Shown: positions 1 through 8,439, numbered from the stretch's first letter. The stretch: DNA of 32,836 nucleotides from Rhodospirillales bacterium (GCA_947447625.1 CANFKS010000047.1:1-32836); one strand, 5' to 3'. Numbers and translations are program-made. Notes: generated by a model not told the origin, from the sequence alone.

Positions 1-77
1 AGGGTTTCCTGCGGGGTAAATTCAAGCGGGCCGGTTGGGATGAAGCCTATCTCTCCAGCCTCATCGCACGATTCTGA
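1..77 (+). CDS. C-terminal tail of an unidentified protein (partial)
   Basis: The reading frame entering from the left edge (codons from base 3) runs 24 residues, ending in GWDEAYLSSLIARF, before TGA at 75-77. The residue composition looks like real coding sequence and the other two frames are less convincing. The fragment is too short to assign a family. It lies on the same strand as the next gene, about 113 bp upstream of it. Confidence 0.45.
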   Translation, partial: GFLRGKFKRAGWDEAYLSSLIARF

Positions 78-86
78 AGTGTGAGT

Positions 87-109
87 CCCCTGGGAGTAAT
101 TTGCAGGGG
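87..109. terminator. weak hairpin downstream of the partial gene
   Basis: CCCCTG at 87-92 can pair with CAGGGG at 104-109 around an 11-nt loop, 10 bp after the stop of the left-edge gene. There is no T-run after it, so intrinsic termination is only a possibility. A second small palindrome, GTGCTG-GT-CAGCAC, lies further along in the same gap. Confidence 0.25.
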
Positions 110-190
110 GAGCGATCTCGTTGACGACGGTGTAGGGTTCTGGGGTGACGCGTGCTGGTCAGCACCGGTGGATTTGTGGTGAAGTAAGGG

Positions 191-1147
191 ATGACCTTTG
201 CATCGAACCCCTATGATCCCGCCGGCAGCGATTATCCCCGTGACATGGTCGGCTACGGCCGCAATCCGCCGGATCCGGGCTGGCCTGGGGGCGCTCGGAT
301 CGCCCTCAATATCGTCGTCAACTACGAGGAGGGCGGCGAAAGCAATGTCCTGCATGGCGATCCTGCTTCCGTCGCGTTCCTGACCGAACACATCACGACG
401 CCGCGGTTGGGTGAGCGCAATCTGACGGCGGATAGCTTATGGGAATTTGGCAGCCGGGTCGGGTTCTGGCGGCTTTGGCGGGTATTGGCGGGGCGCGGCT
501 TGCCGGTCACGTGTTTTGGCGTAGCGATGGCGATGGGGCGCAATCCCGACGCTGTCGCGGCCATGCGGGAGGCTGGATGGGAGATCGCCTCGCATGGATT
601 GCGCTGGAATATTGAACCCCCCGCCGATCCTGAAGGCGAACGGGCGGAGATCCTGCACACTCTGGCATTGCATGAGCGTTTATGCGGAGCGCCGGCGGTG
701 GGGTGGTACAACCGGTCGAGCGCGACAACCTACCGGCTGCTCAGCGCGATCGGCGGGATGCTCTACTTCGCTGACAACTATGCCGATGAATTGCCGTTCT
801 GGGCGGATGTGGCGGGCAAGCCCGAGTTGTTCGTGCCTTATACTCTGGAAGCGAACGACATGCGGTTTGCCACGCCGATGGGCTTTGGCGACGGGGATCA
901 GTTTTTCACCTATCTGCGTGATACGTTCGACGTTCTGTACCGCGATGGGATGGAGGGGCGGCCGCGGATGATGAGCCTCGGGCTGCATGGCCGGATCGCC
1001 GGGCGACCTGGCCGCACGGCAGGGCTTGAGCGCTTTCTCGATCATGTCGCGCAGCACGAGGGCGTGTGGGTCGCCACCCGGGCCGATATCGCGCGGCATT
1101 GGCGCGCGCGGTTCCCGCCCGAGGGGCAGCTGCGGTCGCGCTGGTAG
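191..1147 (+). CDS. puuE: polysaccharide deacetylase family protein, PuuE-type putative allantoinase
   Basis: This 318-residue protein belongs to the NodB/polysaccharide deacetylase superfamily, in the subgroup called PuuE (putative cofactor-independent allantoinase of purine catabolism). Family signatures visible are the N-terminal YPRDMVGYGRNPP and WPGGARIALNIVVNYEEGGE, then PYTLEANDMRFA in the middle and MMSLGLHGRIAGRPGR followed by a TRADIARHW-like end. Length matches the family (about 300-320 residues). PuuE proteins hydrolyse allantoin to allantoate, but this subgroup also holds uncharacterised amidohydrolases. No other purine-catabolism gene (uricase, allantoicase) is in the window, so the allantoin role is inferred from similarity only. 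The stop is 7 bp before the next gene, suggesting co-transcription with an unrelated-looking glucosyltransferase. Confidence 0.8.
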   Translation: MTFASNPYDPAGSDYPRDMVGYGRNPPDPGWPGGARIALNIVVNYEEGGESNVLHGDPASVAFLTEHITTPRLGERNLTADSLWEFGSRVGFWRLWRVLAGRGLPVTCFGVAMAMGRNPDAVAAMREAGWEIASHGLRWNIEPPADPEGERAEILHTLALHERLCGAPAVGWYNRSSATTYRLLSAIGGMLYFADNYADELPFWADVAGKPELFVPYTLEANDMRFATPMGFGDGDQFFTYLRDTFDVLYRDGMEGRPRMMSLGLHGRIAGRPGRTAGLERFLDHVAQHEGVWVATRADIARHWRARFPPEGQLRSRW

Positions 1148-1154
1148 GGCCGCG

Positions 1155-2789
1155 ATGCCGGCGCGGGTGCCGTTCCTCGTTCTCCTGCTCGGCACGAGCG
1201 TCGGGCTGACCGGGCTGCTCGCGCAAGCGTTGGGAGCGGGCGGCTGGACGGCGTTGAAGGCCTTGATCCTGCTGGCGTTTTTGCCGGTCGGATTTTGGCT
1301 CGGTGTCTGTATCGGCAATGCCGTGCCTGGTTTTCTGGTGCTGATCACGGCACGACGCGCAGCGCGGGCCATGCTGCCGGTGCGCGGAGATATCGAGACA
1401 AGTCAGATCCGGTTGCGCACGGCCGTGGCGGTGGCGGTGCGCAACGAGGACATGGCGGCCGTGCTGCCCCCTTTGGTGCGCTTGCTCGCCGGGCTCGATG
1501 ATCCCGAACATTTCGTGGGCTGGATTCTGTCTGACACCCAGGACCCCGCTTTGGCGGCAGCAGAGATGGGCGCCGTGGCGCGCGCCGCATGCCCCCTGAT
1601 GTATCGGCGCAGACCTGACAACACCGGCTACAAAGCTGGCAATGTGATGGATTTTCTTGATCATCATGCTGCCGGCTTCGATCTGGTGCTGATGCTGGAT
1701 GCGGATAGCGCGATGTCGGCTGACGCGGTTCGCCGGCTGGTGCGGATCATGCAGGTCGATCCAACTCTGGGTCTGGTTCAGCATCTCACGACCGGGCAGC
1801 CCGCGCGGGCTGCGTTTCCGCGCCTGTTCCAGTTTGGGATGCGCGCCGGCATGCGCGTGTGGTCGATCGGGCAAGCGCTGTGGCAGGGGCGGGCAGGGCC
1901 CTATTGGGGGCATAATGCGATATTCCGGGCGGCGCCTTTCCGCGAGCACTGCCGGCTGGCGCCGTTGGCGGATGGCAGCGTGATCCTGTCGCATGATCAG
2001 GTGGAGGCGGCGCGGCTCAGCGCGGCGGGATGGGGCGTGGTAGTGTGGGCCGAGGACGCCGGATCGTACGAGGCCAATCCCCCCGCAATGCCTGAATTCC
2101 TGCACCGCGACGGGCGGTGGCTCGCGGGAAATATGCAATATCGGCATTTGCTGATGGCGCCGGGGTTTACGGCGATGGGCCGGTGGCAATTGCTGCAGGC
2201 GATGCTGATGTTCGCCGGCGCCCCGCTTTATGTGGCGATCTATGTGATGGCCGTCGTGCTGGCCGTGGCCCAGCCGGAAGCGGGCATCGGGGAGGCCACC
2301 ATGCTGCTGGCAGTGCTGTGGCCGCTCGCCTTATATGCGCCAAAACTGCTGGGCTACCTCGAGACGATGCTGTTTCCAACGCGGCGTCAGGCCTATGGCG
2401 GCGCGCGACGCTTCGCTGCGGGTGCCGCGGTCGAGATCGTCTTCACCCTGCTGCTGGATGCCGTCTCTTACGTCAGCAAAACGCAGGCGCTCCTGCGTTT
2501 GGCGCTTGGTGCGAAACCCGGCTGGCTGCCGCAGGCCCGCCGCGACCGTGGCGTGGCATGGGCCGAGGCGTTGCGGCTCTATTGGCCGCACACCGCACTC
2601 GGCGTGGCAAGTTTCGGCGCGCTGCTGATCGCGAACCCCTGGTTTGCCCTGGTGGCGCTGCCATTCGCGGGTGGGTTGCTGGCCGCGGTCCCGCTGTGTG
2701 TGCTGACGTCTTCGCCCCTTGTGTCGCGGTGGTTGTGCGCGCGCGGCGTCGCAGCCTTTCCCGAAGAAATCAACCGCCCCCGGGCCTGA
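1155..2789 (+). CDS. opgH: glucan glucosyltransferase, OpgH/MdoH-like (short form)
   Basis: This 544-residue GT2-family membrane glycosyltransferase resembles OpgH/MdoH, which polymerises UDP-glucose into osmoregulated periplasmic glucans. The ATG chosen follows the previous stop by 7 bp. Two N-terminal hydrophobic segments lead into the catalytic domain, which shows a DAD metal/UDP motif at residues 182-184, GHNAIFR, a SHDQVEAARL acid motif and the RDGRWLAGNMQY motif. Several membrane segments follow (for example around AMLMFAGAPLYVAIYVMAVV). E. coli MdoH is about 850 residues; this one lacks the long N-terminal and C-terminal extensions. The usual partner opgG is not adjacent. The 3' end overlaps the convergent VOC gene by 20 bp. 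Confidence 0.85.
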   Translation: MPARVPFLVLLLGTSVGLTGLLAQALGAGGWTALKALILLAFLPVGFWLGVCIGNAVPGFLVLITARRAARAMLPVRGDIETSQIRLRTAVAVAVRNEDMAAVLPPLVRLLAGLDDPEHFVGWILSDTQDPALAAAEMGAVARAACPLMYRRRPDNTGYKAGNVMDFLDHHAAGFDLVLMLDADSAMSADAVRRLVRIMQVDPTLGLVQHLTTGQPARAAFPRLFQFGMRAGMRVWSIGQALWQGRAGPYWGHNAIFRAAPFREHCRLAPLADGSVILSHDQVEAARLSAAGWGVVVWAEDAGSYEANPPAMPEFLHRDGRWLAGNMQYRHLLMAPGFTAMGRWQLLQAMLMFAGAPLYVAIYVMAVVLAVAQPEAGIGEATMLLAVLWPLALYAPKLLGYLETMLFPTRRQAYGGARRFAAGAAVEIVFTLLLDAVSYVSKTQALLRLALGAKPGWLPQARRDRGVAWAEALRLYWPHTALGVASFGALLIANPWFALVALPFAGGLLAAVPLCVLTSSPLVSRWLCARGVAAFPEEINRPRA

Positions 2790-3582
2790 ACAAAACAGCG
2801 GTCCCGCTTGCAAAAGCGAGCCGTCCACCATCGACGGGCCGGCCGATGTTGTGCGCCGTCACGGCCCTGTTGGCGTCCGACGTGCGCACCACCACGCCAG
2901 CGATGCAGGGCAGCGGGAGGCTTGGCATATCGGGCAAAAGACGCGCCATCGCATCGCTCGATAAAATGCGGATGCTGCCCTGCGGCAACGAAATCACATA
3001 GCCCCCGGCCGGGTCGGGTCGCAGCGGACGGCCCGCCACGCGGCAGAGCAATGCCCCCATTTCGGCTGGGTCCTGCGCGCTGATCAAAACCTCTTCAAGG
3101 ACAGCAGCACGATTGGGATGCTCCAGGTCTTCCGCCCGCCAGACCAACTCGGGCGTGAGGTGATGGATCAGTTGCAGACGGGGAACGCCACTGACGATCG
3201 GCACGCGTTCGAAGCGCGCCTCCCCCGCGTCAGTCTGGCGCGAGGTGGCCGCGAGCGGCGCCTCGATGCCGGCTTTTGCGAGCCTGATCTGGGCTTGGTG
3301 CGTGTCATTGACCGTGAGGCTGAGGATATGGGCGCCCTCGTAGCGGGCGATAAAGCCCGCCAAGGTGCGGCTCGGCCGCGCCGGATCGACCACAGAGATC
3401 AACTCGATATAACCCTGCCCGAGCATGGCGCACCGATTGCCCGTCCCGGTCGGAACGCCGGCGCCATCGGTGTGGATGGCCACTGGCGTGAGCGCGAAAC
3501 CAAGACCCTGCCATTGCGCGGAGGCGGCAGCGAGATCACCCACCGCGATGGCGGCATGATCGAGTGCGTGCGCCCGGTTCAT
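2770..3582 (-). CDS. VOC (glyoxalase-like) family protein
   Basis: This 270-residue protein has the paired beta-alpha-beta-beta-beta arrangement of the vicinal oxygen chelate superfamily. It starts with ALDHAAIAVGDLAAASAQW, where His is a likely metal ligand, and contains GQGYIELISVVDP, whose Glu is a typical second ligand. The length fits the single-polypeptide, glyoxalase-like-domain group. The start MNRAHALDH is preferred over upstream in-frame codons, because similarity begins here and it lies 10 bp after the GST stop. Substrate is unknown. It is probably co-transcribed with the upstream GST gene, and both would fit detoxification of electrophiles. Its last 20 bp overlap the convergent opgH gene. 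Confidence 0.75.
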   Translation of the reverse strand: MNRAHALDHAAIAVGDLAAASAQWQGLGFALTPVAIHTDGAGVPTGTGNRCAMLGQGYIELISVVDPARPSRTLAGFIARYEGAHILSLTVNDTHQAQIRLAKAGIEAPLAATSRQTDAGEARFERVPIVSGVPRLQLIHHLTPELVWRAEDLEHPNRAAVLEEVLISAQDPAEMGALLCRVAGRPLRPDPAGGYVISLPQGSIRILSSDAMARLLPDMPSLPLPCIAGVVVRTSDANRAVTAHNIGRPVDGGRLAFASGTAVLFRPGGG

Positions 3583-3592
3583 GCAGGACCGA

Positions 3593-4264
3593 TCAGACCG
3601 GTTCCGGCGCAGTTTCGTATTTTTCGATCCACCACTCCCGCGGCTCCTCGGCCGCCGCGTCATACCAGGCCGCAACCAGCGCATGGCGCCGCACCGCGCG
3701 GCAATAGGCTGCTGATTCCGCGGACAAGGGCGGTTCATAGGTCAGCAACCGCGCAACCACGGGGGCATACATGGCGTCAGCCAGGGTGAAGGACGCGCCG
3801 AACAAATACGGCCCCGTGGCTCCGAAGCGGGCCCGGGTCTCGGCCCAGATCGCCTCGATCCGGGCTATGTTGTCAGCGACGGCTGGCGCATTGCAGGTCC
3901 CGGCCGCGCCGGCGCGGAACAGGCTCATCGGCATCGCGCTGCGCAGATCCCGAAACCCCGCATGCATTTCCGCGGATATGACCCGCGCATGGGCGCGCGC
4001 GGCAGGGCTGTCGGGCCACAGGCCGGGCGCTTGCTCGGCACAGTATTCGGCGATCGCCAGGCTGTCCCAAACCTGGTTGCCGGCATGTTCGAGAAAAGGG
4101 ACGGTCCCGCCGGGCGAGGCGGCCTGAACCGCGGGCGTGGTGCCTCCGGCCAGCGGAATGACGATCTCCTCGACCTGCAACCGCGCGAGGCGCACCGCAA
4201 GCCAGCCTCTCAGCGACCATGACGAGTAGCGCCGCGTGCCAATGGTCAGGCGATCTTGGGTCAT
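3593..4264 (-). CDS. glutathione S-transferase family protein
   Basis: This 223-residue protein has the soluble GST layout. The N-terminal thioredoxin-like domain reads IGTRRYSSWSLRGWLAVRLA, with YSSWS supplying the likely catalytic Ser/Tyr. It continues to GGTVPFLEHAGNQVWDSLAIAEYCAE, where VPFL holds the cis-Pro and DSLAI is the gamma-glutamyl-binding turn. An all-helical C-terminal domain follows, with TLADAMYAPVVARL. The start at 4264 is supported by GGGAGGA just upstream; earlier in-frame codons run into a repeat remnant and were not used. The stop is 10 bp before the VOC gene. Conjugation or isomerisation of an electrophile with glutathione is expected, substrate unknown. Confidence 0.85.
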   Translation of the reverse strand: MTQDRLTIGTRRYSSWSLRGWLAVRLARLQVEEIVIPLAGGTTPAVQAASPGGTVPFLEHAGNQVWDSLAIAEYCAEQAPGLWPDSPAARAHARVISAEMHAGFRDLRSAMPMSLFRAGAAGTCNAPAVADNIARIEAIWAETRARFGATGPYLFGASFTLADAMYAPVVARLLTYEPPLSAESAAYCRAVRRHALVAAWYDAAAEEPREWWIEKYETAPEPV

Positions 4265-4367
4265 CCAGTCCTCCCGTGTTGGCGCGAGTCGACAAGACCC
4301 AGCGACCCGAAACCAAGCCTCGCCGGCGCGCAGGCCCTTCGTCAACCCACCCAGCGCGATCGCCGGA

Positions 4368-4453
4368 GGTGGAATCACCGGCGGCGTCAATCGCTCGCCA
4401 AATCAGAGAGTTAGATCGGAATTAATCCACCTGCCAAAAGGCATACTGCTCTA
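4368..4453. repeat. degenerate two-hairpin palindromic element, copy 1
   Basis: This intergenic stretch is a decayed copy of the element seen intact at 22375-22582. Recognisable pieces are GGTGGAATCACC (hairpin 1 tip with its GAAT loop), CAATCGCTCGCCAAATCAGAG (compare AATCAGGCGATCAAACAAAG) and GAGTTAGATCGG. Its end is AAAAGGCATACTGCTCTA, matching AGAAGGCATCCCGCTCTA. The terminal CTA is the complement of the dedA stop codon TAG, so the element begins exactly at the end of dedA. Confidence 0.65.
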
Positions 4454-4966
4454 ACGGAATGTGCCACCAAATAACGACGCAGGGGCGAGCAGAAGCCACG
4501 CCCAAAGAAACGCCGACAGCCAATTGGCGACCTGGAAAACCAGAGGCGGCATCTCGAATATCCCGCACAACAACGGAATCGTCGCGCGCAGCGGACTGAA
4601 GAAGCGGCACATCACGACGCTCATCGCGCCAAACCGGCGGAAAAACCGTTCGCCGCGCGGCAGCAGTTCGGGATGGCGGCTCAGCGGCCAAATGGTCCGA
4701 ACCCGGTCCTTCAAGCGAAAGCCGATCGAATACGAAACCCAATCGCCCAGCCCCGATCCCAGGCTGACCGCCATCCAGACCGGCCAGAATTCGATCCCGC
4801 TCACGCCGATCAACGTCCCCATCGCAATCATGATCGTGATGCCCGGCACCACCATCGTCACAAAAGCCAGCGCCTTGAGGAACCCCAATATAAACGCGAT
4901 CGGCACGGCATAGGCCGCATGATCCTGGATGAAGGCGATGACAGCGGTGGCGGCGTCCTGCAACAC
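4451..4966 (-). CDS. DedA family membrane protein
   Basis: This DedA/SNARE-associated (VTT) family inner-membrane protein has about 171 residues. Visible family features are the ILGFLKALAFVTMVVPGI segment, the GSGLGDWVSYSIG motif (the E/D-GxxGDxxxY region), a basic stretch with FFRRFGAMSVVMCRFFSPLRATIPL (the conserved R-x3-P region) and two C-terminal hydrophobic helices. Family members act in membrane homeostasis and lipid or undecaprenyl-phosphate flipping. No ATG exists near the domain start. The GTG at 4966, one base after the acylphosphatase stop, is chosen as a translational-coupling start; TTG at 4981 is an alternative giving 176 residues. Neither has a clear Shine-Dalgarno sequence. 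Its TAG stop is the first codon of a repeat element. Confidence 0.75.
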   Translation of the reverse strand: MLQDAATAVIAFIQDHAAYAVPIAFILGFLKALAFVTMVVPGITIMIAMGTLIGVSGIEFWPVWMAVSLGSGLGDWVSYSIGFRLKDRVRTIWPLSRHPELLPRGERFFRRFGAMSVVMCRFFSPLRATIPLLCGIFEMPPLVFQVANWLSAFLWAWLLLAPASLFGGTFR

Positions 4967-4967
4967 G

Positions 4968-5243
4968 TCAGGCGTCTGCAATACGGTCGAAGCCCGGTTG
5001 GTCCGGCGCCGCCGCGGGGCTGATCGCGATCCCGCTGACGCAAGCCCGCTCCGGCCCGCCACGGCAAGCCTCGACCAGGCGGTCCACGCACGCCGCTTCA
5101 CCCGACACCAGGGCCTCAACACACCCATCCGCCGTATTGCGGACCCAGCCGTCGATGGCGCGTGCGCGCGCCTCGCTGACCATCCAATCCCGGTACCACA
5201 CGCGCTGGACCCGTCCGGAAATCAGCAAATGGAGGGATTTCAT
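4968..5243 (-). CDS. acyP: acylphosphatase
   Basis: This 91-residue protein matches the acylphosphatase family in length and motifs. ISGRVQRVWYRDWM carries the phosphate-binding Arg18 loop (canonical GRVQGVxFR) and GWVRNTADGCVEAL carries the catalytic Asn36. It hydrolyses carboxyl-phosphate bonds such as acetyl- or carbamoyl-phosphate. The substitution of R-W for the usual G-F in the first motif (GRVQRVWYR) is mildly unusual but common in some proteobacteria. The start codon overlaps the ATP12 stop by 4 bp (ATGA), and dedA starts one base after its stop. It therefore sits in the middle of a translationally coupled trio. Confidence 0.9.
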   Translation of the reverse strand: MKSLHLLISGRVQRVWYRDWMVSEARARAIDGWVRNTADGCVEALVSGEAACVDRLVEACRGGPERACVSGIAISPAAAPDQPGFDRIADA

Positions 5244-5950
5244 GGCTGAATCGCCAGCGCCATGAGAGCCGCGGCGTGATGGATATCGGTCCGCACGTTC
5301 TCGCGCCGCGCCTGCGCCGCGCTATCGGGGCCCCAGATTTCCTCCTGAAACAATTCATCGAGCATCGCTGCCGTGCTGGCCGCATGCGCATCGATTGCGC
5401 CGTCGGCCAATGCCAGCCCCAACACCAGACTGCCAAGCGCCGGCACCGCGACGCCCAGCGCGGCCAATTGCGGCGGGCCAAAAACTGCCACGGCACCCGC
5501 CAGCGCGGCCAGCGCCGATGGCGCCTGGCGGACATGAACGATGCCGGTCGTGACAGCGAGCCGGGCGCCAAAGCGCCGCTCGGCCCAATCCAACCAAGGC
5601 TGCCACAGCCGCGCCTGCCGCTCGGCCAGCGCCTCGGGCAGTTCGGCCCGATAGCACAGCAGATCGGTTTCGCCGTAGCGCGCGATTTCGAGGATCACAG
5701 GTTCCGGGTCGGGCGCGATGCGCTCCTGCGCGGTGCCGGCCAGCCGCGTCAACGGCACATCGGCATAGCTCATCTCGCCGCCCTTTTCGCCGCCAGCCGC
5801 CTGCCACTCGGCCGCAATCGCCGCCGCCAAGGCACGCGAGGGCACAATCAACGCACTGCCGGACGGCACGCGCACGGCACGTCCATCAAGCTTCACGCCC
5901 CAGCCCATGTCTTCGGGGGCAGGTGCCGCATTGTCCCAGAACCGCTTCAT
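5240..5950 (-). CDS. ATP12 family F1-ATPase assembly chaperone
   Basis: This 236-residue protein has the ATP12 fold signature. It starts with KRFWDNAAPAP and GWGVKLDGRAVRVPSG, contains PLTRLAGTAQERI and RYGETDLLCYRAELPEAL (the highly conserved D-L-x-C-Y-R region), and continues with WAERRFGARLAVTTGI. ATP12 binds the alpha subunit of the F1 sector and aids F1-ATPase assembly in mitochondria and alphaproteobacteria. The start at 5950 follows GAGCGGCG; an in-frame codon upstream lies in unconserved sequence. It overlaps acyP by 4 bp. About 130 bp separate it from the pseudouridine synthase gene upstream, and nothing recognisable lies in that gap. Confidence 0.88.
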   Translation of the reverse strand: MKRFWDNAAPAPEDMGWGVKLDGRAVRVPSGSALIVPSRALAAAIAAEWQAAGGEKGGEMSYADVPLTRLAGTAQERIAPDPEPVILEIARYGETDLLCYRAELPEALAERQARLWQPWLDWAERRFGARLAVTTGIVHVRQAPSALAALAGAVAVFGPPQLAALGVAVPALGSLVLGLALADGAIDAHAASTAAMLDELFQEEIWGPDSAAQARRENVRTDIHHAAALMALAIQP

Positions 5951-6079
5951 CGCCGCTCTATGGCACACCTCGAAGGAATGGCGAAACCAGGGACGGCCCA
6001 ACCGGCACGCACGGCGCCCTAGCGCGCCAATCCCCCCCTGCCAGCCCCATCGCGTCCGCTCAGGGGCCGCGCCGGGGCG

Positions 6080-7084
6080 TCATCCCCGGCTTGCCGTGAC
6101 AATGGCCGGAACGTCGAAGCCGAGGTCCTTGAACGTCGCGGCCATATGCGGCGGCAGCCGCGCTTCGAGCGTGAGCTTGCCGCCATCGGGATGCGGCAGC
6201 ACGAGGCGGCGGGCATGGAGGTGCAACTGCTCGGCGAACCCGTCGACCAGCGCGGTATTGCGGCCCTCGATCTCCTGGCCATACGGCGTGTCGCCCAGGA
6301 TCGGCGAGCCGATCGAGGCGCAACTCACGCGCAGCTGATGGGTCCGTCCGGTGAGCGGCGTCAGTTCGAGCCAGGAGAGTTTTTTGCTGGCATGATCCAG
6401 CGTGCGGTAATCGGTGATCGCGTGGGCGATGTCGGTGTCATAGACCCCCGCGACGGCAACACGCTCGCCGCGGAACCCTTCGACCCGCACCAAATCGAGT
6501 TCCATCCGCCCATGCGGCGGGATCGGGCGTCCGACCACAATCGCCCAATAGGTCTTGTGCACCACCCGGGTGCGGAACGCCGCCGCAAGCTTTGCCGCCA
6601 CCCCCGGCGTGCGCGCCAGCAGCAGCAGGCCCGACGTGTCCTTGTCCAGCCGGTGCACCAGGCGAGGGCGATGCGCCGAGCCGAAGCGCAAGGCATCGAG
6701 CATGCCGTCGAGATGCTTGACGATGCCGGGCCCCCCCTGGGTCGGCAGGCCGGGCGGCTTGTCGATCACCATCACGTGATCGTCCCGATAGATCACCATG
6801 CGCTCCGCTTCCTTGCGGCTCCGCTCATCGATCACCGGCGTCGCTTTGACCGGGGCGGCGACAGCAAGGTTCAGGGGGGGAATGCGCAGGGTTTCGCCCG
6901 GCATCAGCCGGGTCGCGGGTTCCGCGCGCTTGCCATCGACCCGTATCTGGCCGGTGCGGCAGAGCTTTTGCAGCGCCCCTTGCGTCACGCCGGGGAAGTG
7001 GCGGCGGAACCAGCGATCGAGCCGGATTTCCGCCTCATCCTCCAGGACGACGCGGGTGGTGACCTGCGATGTGACAACGCTCAT
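6080..7084 (-). CDS. RluA-family pseudouridine synthase (RluC/RluD type)
   Basis: This 334-residue protein has an N-terminal S4 RNA-binding domain (about residues 18-65, IRLDRWFRRHFPGVTQGALQ), followed by the RluA catalytic domain. The catalytic motif HRLDKDTSG places the nucleophilic Asp at residue 148. TGRTHQLRVS and GDTPYG match the downstream conserved blocks. It isomerises uridines in 23S rRNA; RluC is the best guess, RluD is possible. The start ATG overlaps the rarA stop by 4 bp, and the N-terminal MSVVTSQVTTRVV fits the family start. Length is normal for the family. Confidence 0.9.
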   Translation of the reverse strand: MSVVTSQVTTRVVLEDEAEIRLDRWFRRHFPGVTQGALQKLCRTGQIRVDGKRAEPATRLMPGETLRIPPLNLAVAAPVKATPVIDERSRKEAERMVIYRDDHVMVIDKPPGLPTQGGPGIVKHLDGMLDALRFGSAHRPRLVHRLDKDTSGLLLLARTPGVAAKLAAAFRTRVVHKTYWAIVVGRPIPPHGRMELDLVRVEGFRGERVAVAGVYDTDIAHAITDYRTLDHASKKLSWLELTPLTGRTHQLRVSCASIGSPILGDTPYGQEIEGRNTALVDGFAEQLHLHARRLVLPHPDGGKLTLEARLPPHMAATFKDLGFDVPAIVTASRG

Positions 7085-8403
7085 GTATTCCGCTCCGCCC
7101 GCAGCTTGGCCCAATATGCCAGTCGCTTCACCACCTCGCGCTCGAAACCTCGCTCGCGTGGCCGATAGAACTGGGCACGGTCCATGCCGTCGGGAAAATA
7201 ATTCTGGCCGGAGAAACCATCTTCGGCCTCATGGTCGTAGGCGTAGCCCGAACCGTAGCCGAGGTCCTTCATAAGCTTGGTCGGCGCATTCAGGATATGG
7301 AGCGGCGGCGCGAGACTGCCGGTTTTCCGTGCGGCGCGACTGGCCTCGCCCAGTGCGACATACAGCGCATTGGATTTCGGGGCTGTCGCAAGATAGACCA
7401 CCGCCTGGGCAATGGCGAGTTCGCCTTCGGGGCTGCCGAGGCGTTCATAGGTCTCCCACGCCGCGAGTGCCTGGGGCAGCGCCTGCGGATCGGCGAGGCC
7501 GACATCCTCGCTGGCGAAGCGCACGACACGGCGCGCGATGAAGCGGGGGTCCTCGCCGCCGGCGAGCATGCGCGCGAGCCAGTAGAGAGCCCCATCGACA
7601 TCCGAGCCGCGCATCGATTTATGCAGGGCGGAGATCAGGTTGTAATGTTCCTCCCTGTCCTTGTCGTAAAGCGCCGCGCGCCGGGCAAGCAGTTCGGACA
7701 GGGCGGCACCATCCATCGCCGGGGTATCCGCCGGCAGGGCAGTGAGTTGCTCGACCATGTTCAACACGTAGCGCCCATCGCCGTCGGCCATCGCGCGCAG
7801 CGCCGCGCGGGCCTCGGCGTCAAGCGGCAGGGGGCGGCCGGTCATCGCTTCCGCGCGGCTCAACAGCAGGTCCAAGGCCGCGTCATCGAGCCTGCGGAGT
7901 ACCAGCACCTGACAGCGGGACAGCATCGCCCCGTTGAGCGCGAAGGACGGGTTTTCCGTGGTCGCGCCCACCAGCGTGATGGTGCCATCCTCGACGACGG
8001 GCAGGAAACCATCCTGCTGCGCCCGGTTGAAGCGATGGATTTCATCGACAAACAACATCGTGCCGCGGCCATCCTGGCGGCGGGCGCGGGCGGTTTCGAA
8101 TGCCAGTTTGAGGTCCGCCACGCCGGAGAACACTGCGGAGAGTTGCATGAACTCCAGGCCCGCACGATCCGCGAGCAGGCGCGCGATCGTGGTTTTGCCG
8201 ACACCGGGCGGTCCCCACAAAATAAGCGACGCGAGCGAGCCGCGCTCGAGCATGCGCGTCAGGGTTCCTTGCGGTCCCACCAAATGATCCTGCCCCACAA
8301 CCTCACCGAGCGCAGCCGGCCGCAACCGCTCGGCCAGCGGCCGCGGTGCGTCCGCATGCAGAAGGGAAGGGGAGGGCACGCGCGGTGGCGGGAACTTGGC
8401 CAT
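7081..8403 (-). CDS. rarA: replication-associated recombination protein A (AAA+ ATPase)
   Basis: This 440-residue RarA/MgsA clamp-loader-like ATPase acts at stalled replication forks. Visible are Walker A GPPGVGKT (about 64-71), Walker B LFVDEIHRFNR (D120/E121), sensor 1 GATTENPSF and the C-terminal MgsA region with DVGLADPQAL and LGYGSGYAYDHE. The start codon has no Shine-Dalgarno sequence. It lies only 14 bp after the rplQ terminator hairpin, with TATGTT placed so that transcription could begin at or near the A of the ATG, so leaderless expression is plausible. It overlaps the pseudouridine synthase gene by 4 bp. Confidence 0.95.
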   Translation of the reverse strand: MAKFPPPRVPSPSLLHADAPRPLAERLRPAALGEVVGQDHLVGPQGTLTRMLERGSLASLILWGPPGVGKTTIARLLADRAGLEFMQLSAVFSGVADLKLAFETARARRQDGRGTMLFVDEIHRFNRAQQDGFLPVVEDGTITLVGATTENPSFALNGAMLSRCQVLVLRRLDDAALDLLLSRAEAMTGRPLPLDAEARAALRAMADGDGRYVLNMVEQLTALPADTPAMDGAALSELLARRAALYDKDREEHYNLISALHKSMRGSDVDGALYWLARMLAGGEDPRFIARRVVRFASEDVGLADPQALPQALAAWETYERLGSPEGELAIAQAVVYLATAPKSNALYVALGEASRAARKTGSLAPPLHILNAPTKLMKDLGYGSGYAYDHEAEDGFSGQNYFPDGMDRAQFYRPRERGFEREVVKRLAYWAKLRAERNT

Positions 8404-8417
8404 GACACAAAAACATA

Positions 8418-8439
8418 GGACCGGTCCAAGGACCGGTCC
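8418..8439 (-). terminator. intrinsic terminator of the rpsM-rpsK-rpoA-rplQ operon
   Basis: Two copies of the 10-bp palindrome GGACCGGTCC are separated by two bases and form a strong GC hairpin. On the minus strand the hairpin is followed by TATGTTTTTG, a suitable U-rich tract. It lies 36 bp after the rplQ stop and just before rarA, so it should end the ribosomal transcript. Confidence 0.75.

Noticed and set aside
906-2189. Long minus-strand open frame opposite puuE and opgH
   Set aside because: Arg/His/Pro-rich composition typical of antisense shadow translation and no recognisable motif.
1155-2789. OpgH truncated by a frameshift
   Set aside because: No OpgH-like extension is found in other frames up- or downstream and the catalytic motifs are intact, so a naturally short form is likelier.
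3583-3738. N-terminal extension of the VOC protein
   Set aside because: It would overlap the GST gene and is Arg-rich out-of-frame sequence; the conserved domain starts at 3582.
7231-8418. Long open frame on the plus strand opposite rarA
   Set aside because: It is an antisense shadow of GC-rich codon use, with no domain signature; rarA on the minus strand is unambiguous.
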